A DNA stretch of 15,048 nt from an uncultured Oscillospiraceae bacterium (lineage in GTDB: Bacteria; Bacillota; Clostridia; Oscillospirales; Acutalibacteraceae): the NCBI GenBank assembly GCA_902478455.1, contig CABSLJ010000046.1:1-15048 (forward strand), read 5' to 3'. Below are positions 6,882-14,318 of this stretch, piece after piece; within the stretch, counting starts at the first letter, position 1; each line of letters opens with the position of its first letter. Below the pieces are notes generated by a model that did no database searches, was not told the DNA's origin, and saw only the letters and a program-made list of their open reading frames with translations. Made by a program: the position numbers and the translations under genes.

Positions 6882-7159
6882 ACGAACAATATAGCAATAG
6901 TACATATTGGATGCACATAGTGTCCGGGTACACTCTTTTGAATTTTAATGAGATTGGTCAGCTCAACTATCTTACATTTTTGCAATACCGGCGGGATGCG
7001 TTTATCCAGCGGTGCCGCCAGACTGAGGCCGGGCAGGAATATTTGGACAACGCCTGGCGCATGGAACAGACTAAACCGGACCGATCTGCATTGAGAAAAA
7101 AGTTGACAAAAGGAGGGCAAGTAAATGGCAAAGAACACAATAAAGGGCCTGACGATTGA
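6839..7159 (+). CDS. Tail assembly chaperone, frameshift extension (gpGT-like)
   Basis: This segment is translated only as the C-terminal part of a fusion made by the -1 shift at 6833-6839, giving about 216 residues in all. It reads LRVPYYPSPADNRAHEQYSN, then a helical domain with LLNFNEIGQLNYLTFLQYRRDAFIQR, and ends near YLDNAWRMEQTKPDRSALRKK. The pattern 'l..neI..L.y..yl...rDaf...c..tEeG.eYL...wrmeqTkPD...Lr' is typical of T-type extensions, which in lambda contact the tube protein. As a separate gene it would have to start at the GTG at 6845, which has no spaced ribosome binding site. The end overlaps the tape measure gene by 35 bases and contains its ribosome binding site. Confidence 0.82.
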   Translation: MRVPYYPSPADNRAHEQYSNSTYWMHIVSGYTLLNFNEIGQLNYLTFLQYRRDAFIQRCRQTEAGQEYLDNAWRMEQTKPDRSALRKKLTKGGQVNGKEHNKGPDD

Positions 7160-10100
7160 AATCGGTGGAGATACTACTGAACTTGGAAAAGCCCTCGAAG
7201 ACGTCAATAAAAAAAGCCGCGACTTGTCCAGCGAGCTTGGAAGTATTAATCGGCTGTTAAAACTTGATCCGAGCGACGTAGACCTGTTGACTCAAAAGCA
7301 GAAAGTGCTCGCTGAGGCAATCGGCAATACGGAAGACAGGTTGGACACCTTGCGCGAAGCCGAGAGGCAGGTGCAAGCGCAATTTGAAAAAGGCGAAGTT
7401 TCCGAGGCACAATATCGGGAGCTGCAACGTGAAATCATAGCTACCGAGAACAAATTAAAAAGCTATGCATCCGCCGCTGACGATACCCAAAAGGCGATAG
7501 ACGGTATCGACAAAGAGAGCGCCGCCGCCGCAGATGACACAAGAAATTTTGCGGACGCCGCTGACGATGCGTCAAAATCGTATTCGGATTTTGGCAACGC
7601 TTTGAAAAAAGCCGTAACATTTGCGGCGGTGTCCGCCGGAGTTAAACAGGTCGCGGACGCCTTAATGGACTGTGTGGAAGCCACGCAGGAATACCGCACC
7701 GCAATGGGAAAATTAAATACGGCTTTTGAAGCGAATGGACATACCTCAGAAACAGCCACTCAGACATATAAAGAGCTGCAAAGCGTTCTCGGCGAAACGG
7801 ATCAGGCGGTAGAAGCGGCCAATTTTTTGTCTATCCTCGCGGATAATGAAGAAGAACTACAGAAATGGACGCAGATTTGCACCGGCGTTTTTGCAAAGTT
7901 TGGAGACAGTTTACCGGTCGAGGGGCTGGCGGAAGCCGCAAATGAGACCGCAAAGGTTGGGCAGGTTACAGGCCCGCTCGCCGACGCGCTCAATTGGGCG
8001 GCAAAAGAAGGAGAAACGTTTGGACTCAAACTAAAACAAAATATCGATTTTACTGAGCTGTCTTCCTCAGAATTAAAAAAATTAACCGACGCCCAACGGG
8101 AAGAGTACGAGGCCAGAAAAGCGCAATATGATGCAATAGAGGAGTATAACAAAGAACTGAGCGAGGCTGTCAGCGCCGAAGACAAATTTAATATCGCTCT
8201 CGCGGAGTGCAGTACGGAGCAAGAACGGCAAGAGCTGATAATGCAGACGTTGTCGGACAGCTATAGTGACATAGCCGACGATTATAAGGAAGTAAATAAA
8301 GAAGCCATAGAGTCCAACAAGACTACCGAACGTTTGAACGAATTGTGGGCAAAGGTAGGGAAAAAAGCTACACCCATCGTCAATACTTTTCGGGAAGGTA
8401 TTGCAGAACTCGGGGAAAGCCTTGTCGACATGGTGTCTGATGCGGACATTGAAAATTTTCAGGACACGATTAAAGATGGTTTTTCCAAGCTGGCCAAGGA
8501 TGTTTTGCCTAAACTAATCGACGCATTAAAATGGTGTATAGACCATTTCAATGAGATCAAATCGGTAGCCGCCGGGTTTGTTGCGGCACTGGCAGTGAAC
8601 AAAATAGCCAATTTTGCAAAAAGTATCGGCACGACCCTCGTGGGCGCGTTTAAAGGATTGGTCGGCACTTTAAAAGGGGCTAAAACCGCACAGGAAGGGA
8701 TGAATGCGGCCGCGTCAGCTAATCCATATCTTCTCTTGGCGGAAGCAATAATCGGGGTGTCGACGGCGCTCGGGTCGTATCTTCAAGGCGAGCTGGATAA
8801 AGCCAGAGAGTCTGGGGCAAAGTTGGCTCAGGAAATGCATGGGTTGAATGACGCAGAACAGGAATCAATTGATAGAGCAAACGACGTTGCAGAGGCGTAC
8901 CGAAATCAGCGGACGGCGATGGACGAAGCTGTCGAAGGCATTGAGTCCCAATATGGCTATGTCTCGAGACTCAAGGACCAGTTGTTGGCTTTGGTGGACG
9001 CGGACGGCAAAGTCGACGAAGCAAATCGGACGCGGGTGGAATTTATTCTGGGCGAACTTAATCAGGCTTTGGGCACAGAATACACCATGGTCCAAAACCA
9101 GATTGCCAGTTATCAAGACTTACAATCTGAGATTGACAACGTCATCGCCAGCAAGAAAAACGAATTGCTGCTTGAGGCGTCCTCCGGCGCATACGCCGAG
9201 GCGCTTCAAAACAAAACGCAGGCCGAAAATGATTACTATAAAAATTTACGCGCTCACCAGGAGACCCAGATCGCACTGATACAGGCTGAGCAAGAAGCGG
9301 AAGAACTGGCGAGCCAGCAAAAATTGATAATGTGGCCCTGGGAGAGATGGGAACTCCAAAAGAACATAGAAGCAAAAGAAGGGGAAAAAGAAGAACTAAA
9401 ACGAATATTAGGAGAAACGGAAACCGCCTATAACAACAGTAAGGAGGTATTGGCTGGATATTATGAGGATATTGGGCAATATGAGACCGCCCAAATGTTA
9501 ACTTTGGAGGGCAACACCGAAGAGGCGAACAGAATATTGTCCGATCGCACGTACTATGTGGAAAAATATGCCGATTCGGTAGGTTTTGCATCCGATGACG
9601 TGCGCAACACCTGGGAGCAAGAGGCCATCGATGCGGGTATTAAGGCGGAACTCATAAAGCGAAACTGGAAAAGCGGCATAGAAGGATACACCGAAGAAAT
9701 GGTCGAAGAAGCCGAAAAAAACTATAAAGAGGCCCTGGATGCTATGGGAGACGCTTATGACGACGCCGCTGCGGTGGGTAAAGATATAACCAACGGTCTC
9801 GGATCGGGCATGGAATCCGGCCGAGGCGGATTGCTGGATAAAGCACGGGATATTGTGCGCACCGTTATGTCGGCATTCAGAAAGGAAGCGGATAGCCACA
9901 GCCCTAGCCGAAAAATGATTGACTTCGGCGAAGACTTGGACGAAGGCGTGGAAATTGGTCTTGAAAAGGGAACCAAGCCGATTTTAAAAACTGCAAAGGA
10001 TCAAATGAAGCAACTCCTGGATGTATACGACCAGGCAAATCTCGGTGGGCAGTCTTATCTTCGGGATATTGAGGTAAAGCAAAGCGCGCGCAAGTCACAA

Positions 10101-10274
10101 GCCAAGAGTTCTGCGGAGAGTGAGAGCGCGGCCTTGTTAGCCCAAATTCTGGAGGCCGTAAAAAGCGGAAAACGCATATATCTCGACGGCGATGCGCTCG
10201 TCGGCGCTACGGCCGGGGCATATGACAGCAAACTTGGACGGCGTGCGGCGCTGGCCGCAAGAGGAGCAGTGTGA
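7125..10274 (+). CDS. Tail tape measure protein
   Basis: 1049 residues; it sets tail length and is ejected with DNA. The N-terminal 150 residues are highly helical with heptad patterns (EIGGDTTELGKALEDVNKKS, then Glu/Lys/Gln-rich stretches). Residues about 160-345, with EYRTAMGKLNTAFEANG near 189, resemble the PhageMin_Tail core. Hydrophobic segments lie at about 481-518 (VAAGFVAALAVNKIANF onward) and 533-553 (NPYLLLAEAIIGVSTALGSY) and may cross or contact the membrane on ejection. A second coiled-coil block covers about 690-830. SHSPSRKMIDFGED at 924 onward is the common C-terminal tape measure motif. No peptidase or transglycosylase domain is apparent. The ATG at 7125 follows AAAGGAGGG (7109-7117) with 8-base spacing. 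The gene is AT-richer than its neighbours. Confidence 0.95.
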   Translation: MAKNTIKGLTIEIGGDTTELGKALEDVNKKSRDLSSELGSINRLLKLDPSDVDLLTQKQKVLAEAIGNTEDRLDTLREAERQVQAQFEKGEVSEAQYRELQREIIATENKLKSYASAADDTQKAIDGIDKESAAAADDTRNFADAADDASKSYSDFGNALKKAVTFAAVSAGVKQVADALMDCVEATQEYRTAMGKLNTAFEANGHTSETATQTYKELQSVLGETDQAVEAANFLSILADNEEELQKWTQICTGVFAKFGDSLPVEGLAEAANETAKVGQVTGPLADALNWAAKEGETFGLKLKQNIDFTELSSSELKKLTDAQREEYEARKAQYDAIEEYNKELSEAVSAEDKFNIALAECSTEQERQELIMQTLSDSYSDIADDYKEVNKEAIESNKTTERLNELWAKVGKKATPIVNTFREGIAELGESLVDMVSDADIENFQDTIKDGFSKLAKDVLPKLIDALKWCIDHFNEIKSVAAGFVAALAVNKIANFAKSIGTTLVGAFKGLVGTLKGAKTAQEGMNAAASANPYLLLAEAIIGVSTALGSYLQGELDKARESGAKLAQEMHGLNDAEQESIDRANDVAEAYRNQRTAMDEAVEGIESQYGYVSRLKDQLLALVDADGKVDEANRTRVEFILGELNQALGTEYTMVQNQIASYQDLQSEIDNVIASKKNELLLEASSGAYAEALQNKTQAENDYYKNLRAHQETQIALIQAEQEAEELASQQKLIMWPWERWELQKNIEAKEGEKEELKRILGETETAYNNSKEVLAGYYEDIGQYETAQMLTLEGNTEEANRILSDRTYYVEKYADSVGFASDDVRNTWEQEAIDAGIKAELIKRNWKSGIEGYTEEMVEEAEKNYKEALDAMGDAYDDAAAVGKDITNGLGSGMESGRGGLLDKARDIVRTVMSAFRKEADSHSPSRKMIDFGEDLDEGVEIGLEKGTKPILKTAKDQMKQLLDVYDQANLGGQSYLRDIEVKQSARKSQAKSSAESESAALLAQILEAVKSGKRIYLDGDALVGATAGAYDSKLGRRAALAARGAV

Positions 10275-10927
10275 TGACAAAAAGAAAAGTTATATTCGGC
10301 GCATATGATACCGCATCCTCCGGAGGGTGGACGCTGAATGCGTGGAGCCTGTCGCCCGCGGAATATCAGTCCGACAGGATAACGGTTCCAGGGCGGGACG
10401 GATCGCTTGACCTGACCGCCGCCCTGACCGGCGGAGAGCCTAGGTATAACGACCGCACCCTGACCGTGAGGCTGGAAAGTTCCGAGGGCACACGCTTGGA
10501 ACGCGAGGAAACGATCAACAGTATGATAAATCAGCTCAGCGGGCGGAAGATGAACATCGTACTGCCCGACGATAGCACACGCTATATTGTAGGGAGACTT
10601 CAAGTCGCCAAGGAATACAATGATTTAGCGCACGCAGCCGTCAACGTCACCGCCGTTTGCGACCCCTACAAATACAAGCTGAGTCCGACGGTGGCGGAAT
10701 ACGACGTAACCGGCAGTCTGGAGATCGCCCTGCAAAACGACCGCAAGCCGGTCGTGCCGACCGTGACGACCGACGCCGAGATCACGGTGGAATTCGCAGA
10801 GACGACCATCGTCTTTCCCGCAGGGACGCGCAGAGCCCCCGCCCTGATCCTGACGGAAGGAAACAACGTCATGACGCTGACCGGTACAGGACACATCAAA
10901 TTTGAGTACCAGGAGGGGACGCTGTAA
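10274..10927 (+). CDS. Distal tail protein (Dit)
   Basis: 217 residues. It forms the hexameric hub joining the tube to the baseplate. It contains FGAYDTASSGGWTLNAWSLS, then ITVPGRDGSLDLTAALTGG, the conserved 'ipGrdG.lDlt.....' element of Dit N-terminal domains, and later NVTAVCDPYKYKLSP, another common Dit feature ('f.CdPy.Y'). The C-terminal half is beta-rich and galectin-like in layout (TVEFAETTIVFPAGTR to HIKFEYQEG). The ATG at 10274 shares its A with the tape measure stop (TGATG). A GTG one codon earlier (10271) is less likely. AGAGGAG just upstream is the probable ribosome binding site. Confidence 0.88.
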   Translation: MTKRKVIFGAYDTASSGGWTLNAWSLSPAEYQSDRITVPGRDGSLDLTAALTGGEPRYNDRTLTVRLESSEGTRLEREETINSMINQLSGRKMNIVLPDDSTRYIVGRLQVAKEYNDLAHAAVNVTAVCDPYKYKLSPTVAEYDVTGSLEIALQNDRKPVVPTVTTDAEITVEFAETTIVFPAGTRRAPALILTEGNNVMTLTGTGHIKFEYQEGTL

Positions 10928-12552
10928 TGTACCAGGTATTTTGCGACGGGGAAATCATTCACGATCCCCGCCTGGAGGAGTATCAGCTGGTCTCCCCTTC
11001 CCTTTCGCTGGAACTCAACAAGACCGGCACTCTCACATTTACGATCTACCCTAACCATCCGGCTTACGGTAATATCCAGAAGCTCAAGTCCATCATCGAA
11101 GTGAAAAAAGACGGGGCTGTCCTCTTCAGAGGGCGGCCCCTTTCCAGTGCCGAGAAATTCTATCGTCAACTGGAGTACACATGCGAGGGGGAACTGGCTT
11201 TTTTACTGGATAGTCGTGTCAGGCCTTTTGAGATGGCTGGCGGCATATCTGAGCTGTTTTCCTACCTCATCCAGCAGCACAATGGACAGGTGGGTGCGGA
11301 GAAACAGTTTAAGGTCGGCACGGTTACGGTCACCGACCCCAACGATTACATCAACCGCAGCAACGTCACCTATGAGACCACCTTCGACATCATCCAGACC
11401 CGCCTGCTGGACACCCTAGGCGGGTATCTCTGGGTGCGCCACGAAGCGGACGGGAACTACCTGGACTATCTGGCCGATTTCCCGTATACCAGCGACCAGC
11501 GCATTACCTTTGGGGAGAACTTACTGGATTACGCCAAAACCCTTGACGGAGACGGGATCATCACCGCCCTGATCCCTCTGGGGGCGCGACTGGAAACCGA
11601 GGACGGCAACCAGACAGAGGAAAGGTTGACCATTGAAGAGGTCAACGATGGTGTGGACTATGTCTACGATCAGGAGGCCGTTAACAAGTACGGCTGGATC
11701 ATCGGCACGCAGACCTGGGATGATGTAACCCAGGCTGGGAATCTCAAACAGAAGGCCCTGGATTATCTCAACGAGAAGGTAAAAACCGTAGCCTCCATTG
11801 AAATGAGCGCCGCCGATCTCTCGCAGATGGATAGATCTATCGACGACTTCCGCCTCGGGCAATATGTCTTTGTGGATTCCCCTCCTCACGGAATAGACGG
11901 GGAGAAATACCTTGTCGCGAAGCTGTCGCTGCGCTTAGACGACCCGGCGCAAAACAAGCTTAGCTTCGGGCGCACCTATTCCACCTTTACGGAAGAATCC
12001 AATAAAAACAACCAGACCATTGGCGATCTCGTCAGCCGCACAGAGACCATCGAAAGCGACTATGTCACCAACGATACAGTGACGAGCATCACCGAAGATG
12101 TGTATTCCCGCATCGATCAGACGGCGCAGAGCATCATGTCCGAGGTGGGAAGCACCTACGTCACCAGCGACGGCTTGACAGAGATTCTCAACACCCGCTT
12201 TACCCAGACGGAGGAAGGCTGGGAAATGACCTTCGAGGAAATCCGCTCCTGGGTGGAGGAAACCAACGGAGAGAATCAGACGGCCTTTGAGGAGCTGCGA
12301 AAGTACATCCAGTTTGTCGGAGGCAACATCGTCCTTGGGGACCGGAACAGCAGCCTACAGTGTATCATTACCAACGAAAAAATATCTTTTACCCAGAATG
12401 GCGCAGAAGTCGCCTACATATCTGACAATAAGTTATACATCACCAATGCCGAAGTCCTCGACCGCCTGACCATAGGAAACCCATCCAGCGGGTACTTTGA
12501 TTGGGCCGTCCGGGCCAATGGTAACCTAGGCCTGAAATGGAGGTCGAGCTGA
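10927..12552 (+). CDS. Tal-like tail protein (prophage endopeptidase tail family)
   Basis: 541 residues. Baseplate hub or tail-associated protein that closes the tube and sits at the tip. The N-terminal 350 residues have MYQVFCDGEIIHDPRLEEYQ, then LSLELNKTGTLTFTIYPNHP, VRPFEMAGGISELFSYLI and HEADGNYLDYLADF, matching the 'phage minor structural protein, N-terminal' / Prophage_tail pattern. From about 365 a linker with repeating TIxSDYVTND / STYVTSDG units and helices leads to EELRKYIQFVGGNIVLGD, ITNEKISFTQNGAEVAYIS and a final RANGNLGLKW, a C-terminal module common in prophages of Clostridia. A protease active site is not obvious, so endopeptidase activity is unproven. AGGAGGGG at 10911-10918 precedes the ATG, which overlaps the Dit stop (TAATG). 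Confidence 0.85.
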   Translation: MYQVFCDGEIIHDPRLEEYQLVSPSLSLELNKTGTLTFTIYPNHPAYGNIQKLKSIIEVKKDGAVLFRGRPLSSAEKFYRQLEYTCEGELAFLLDSRVRPFEMAGGISELFSYLIQQHNGQVGAEKQFKVGTVTVTDPNDYINRSNVTYETTFDIIQTRLLDTLGGYLWVRHEADGNYLDYLADFPYTSDQRITFGENLLDYAKTLDGDGIITALIPLGARLETEDGNQTEERLTIEEVNDGVDYVYDQEAVNKYGWIIGTQTWDDVTQAGNLKQKALDYLNEKVKTVASIEMSAADLSQMDRSIDDFRLGQYVFVDSPPHGIDGEKYLVAKLSLRLDDPAQNKLSFGRTYSTFTEESNKNNQTIGDLVSRTETIESDYVTNDTVTSITEDVYSRIDQTAQSIMSEVGSTYVTSDGLTEILNTRFTQTEEGWEMTFEEIRSWVEETNGENQTAFEELRKYIQFVGGNIVLGDRNSSLQCIITNEKISFTQNGAEVAYISDNKLYITNAEVLDRLTIGNPSSGYFDWAVRANGNLGLKWRSS

Positions 12553-14306
12553 TGCCGGAACTTGTCAGCGGGTATCAAAACGGCTCGCGTATCAAAATCG
12601 TGTATTCCTACACGCAGAGCGTCCCAAACAACACCAGCACCATTACCATGACCCTCTATGTTCACCGCGACAGCTACGGCCCGACATGGGCTTATGACTG
12701 CGACGCCTATATCCAGTTGGACGGCACCAAGGTCATGACCTATGACGGCTATTTCAATATCGGTTCGAGCTGGGTCAAGATTGGCAGTACAGTCAGCAGG
12801 ACGGTAACGCACAACGCCGACGGCACGAAAACCGTCAGCTTGAAAGGGTTCTTCGATTCGCTGGGTATGACATCTAAGTTGACCAATATATCGGTTACTG
12901 GAAACGTCACACTCCCAACCATCCCAAGAGCCAGCAGCTTCACACTTTCCACCTCAAACGTTACGGCCGGCAGCACCGGCATGACGGTCAATATCTCCCG
13001 TGCGTCTTCCAGTTTCACGCATACGGTGCAGTGGAAATTTGGCGGCCACACCCACACCGTAAATAATGTTGCCACAAGTACATCCTACACCATTCCGGTG
13101 TCCTGGCTGGATGCCATCCCAAACAACACCAGTGGCACAGGCACGGTCACCGTGACCACCTACAGCGGCGGAAAGGCTATAGGGTCGTCCAGCAAAAGCT
13201 TTACCGTGACGGCGGGTTCCTCCGTAGTCCCAAGCTTTTCATCTCTATCGGTCACACGGGTCAACGGGGATGTCCCCTCCAGCTGGGGCGTATATGTCAA
13301 GACCAAGAGCAAGGCAACCCTGCAGATTGTGGGCGCGGCCGGAATCTACGGCAGCACCATTAAGAGCTACTCCATCTCCGGCGGCGGATATTCCGGTACC
13401 TCGTCCAGTTTGACCACCGGATTCCTAAGCACCGCCGGAACCGTCACCTTTACCGCCAAGATCACCGACAGCCGAGGGCGAAGCGCCACGAAAACGGTAA
13501 GCATTACAGTGCAAGACTATTCTCCGCCCGAGATTGCATCGATGACGGCCTTGCGCAGCAATTCCAGCGGTACGACGCAGGACGACGGGGAGTATATCTC
13601 CCTTACAGCGGTCTTTGCCGGGTCCACCGTGGGCGGGAGGAACACAATCTCGGGCAAATATCGTTACATGCCGGACGGTGGAAGCTGGTCTAGTCTTGCG
13701 ACGATCTCTTCGGGAGTGCGCAGGACCTTTGCTGCATCGGGAGAATCTACTTTCACGGTGCAGGTACAGGTTTCCGACGCCTTCACCACCATTTCCCGCG
13801 ACGTAGTGGTCAACTCCATCCAGTTCATTATGGACTTCAAGTCCGGCGGTAAGGGGATTGCTTTCGGCAAGGTGGCCGAGTATGACGACTTATTGGATGT
13901 CGGTTGGGATGCACATTTTCGTGGGGATGCACAGGTCGACGGCGACATCTACCAGAACAATACGAAGCTGATTGACATAGGAAGCAACTCTAATGGCACA
14001 TACATCAAATTCAGCGACGGGACGATGATTTGCACAAAGCAGTTTGCGTTCACATCTACATTTACCGGCCAAGAAGGGACAATGTACTATGGCACCCGGC
14101 AAAGCCTTGGAAACTATGCCGCCTCATTTGCGAGTCTGCCAGCGTTATGCGCTACAATTTCGGACGGGGCCAGCGCCTTTGTAGATACTATTAAAACTCC
14201 TGGAATCGCTGCCATCGGCACGATTAATTTATACAGAAACGAGCGAGTAACCACAGCAATCACTATGACCATAAACATCATCGCCATCGGGCGCTGGAAA
14301 AATTAA
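12552..14306 (+). CDS. DUF859-like tail tip / receptor-binding protein
   Basis: 584 residues from the ATG at 12552, which overlaps the Tal stop (TGATG) and follows GGAGGT (12539-12544). Rich in Ser, Thr, Gly and Val, almost all beta. The N-terminal domain has IVYSYTQSVPNNTSTITMTL, which fits the DUF859 siphovirus family. Several Ig-like/fibronectin-like beta modules follow, with 'SFTLSTSNVTAGSTGMTVNI', 'SVTRVNGDVPSSWGVYVK' and 'GTVTFTAKITDSRGRS'. FIMDFKSGGKGIAFGKVAEY, then LLDVGWDAHFRGDAQVDGD, is a widespread tail-fibre connector. After it comes a tip segment of about 110 residues starting near NSNGTYIKFSDGTMICTK, a usual spot for host-range variation. Its place, last before the lysin, and its domain order suggest binding to the host surface. 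The ligand is unknown. Confidence 0.75.
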   Translation: MPELVSGYQNGSRIKIVYSYTQSVPNNTSTITMTLYVHRDSYGPTWAYDCDAYIQLDGTKVMTYDGYFNIGSSWVKIGSTVSRTVTHNADGTKTVSLKGFFDSLGMTSKLTNISVTGNVTLPTIPRASSFTLSTSNVTAGSTGMTVNISRASSSFTHTVQWKFGGHTHTVNNVATSTSYTIPVSWLDAIPNNTSGTGTVTVTTYSGGKAIGSSSKSFTVTAGSSVVPSFSSLSVTRVNGDVPSSWGVYVKTKSKATLQIVGAAGIYGSTIKSYSISGGGYSGTSSSLTTGFLSTAGTVTFTAKITDSRGRSATKTVSITVQDYSPPEIASMTALRSNSSGTTQDDGEYISLTAVFAGSTVGGRNTISGKYRYMPDGGSWSSLATISSGVRRTFAASGESTFTVQVQVSDAFTTISRDVVVNSIQFIMDFKSGGKGIAFGKVAEYDDLLDVGWDAHFRGDAQVDGDIYQNNTKLIDIGSNSNGTYIKFSDGTMICTKQFAFTSTFTGQEGTMYYGTRQSLGNYAASFASLPALCATISDGASAFVDTIKTPGIAAIGTINLYRNERVTTAITMTINIIAIGRWKN

Positions 14307-14318
14307 GGAGGAATCATC

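Noticed and set aside
7096..7102. Second slippery heptamer A AAA AAG in the extension frame
   Set aside because: It is in phase, but a -1 shift here gives only about a dozen codons before a TAA at 7141-7143 and does not reach the tape measure frame. It lies next to the tape measure ribosome binding site and looks incidental.
7103..7108. TTGACA resembling a -35 box
   Set aside because: No convincing -10 element lies 16-18 bases downstream, where the tape measure gene has already begun.
6845..7159. Independent gene starting at GTG 6845
   Set aside because: No spaced ribosome binding site precedes it, and the slippery heptamer and stem-loop explain its expression as a fusion.
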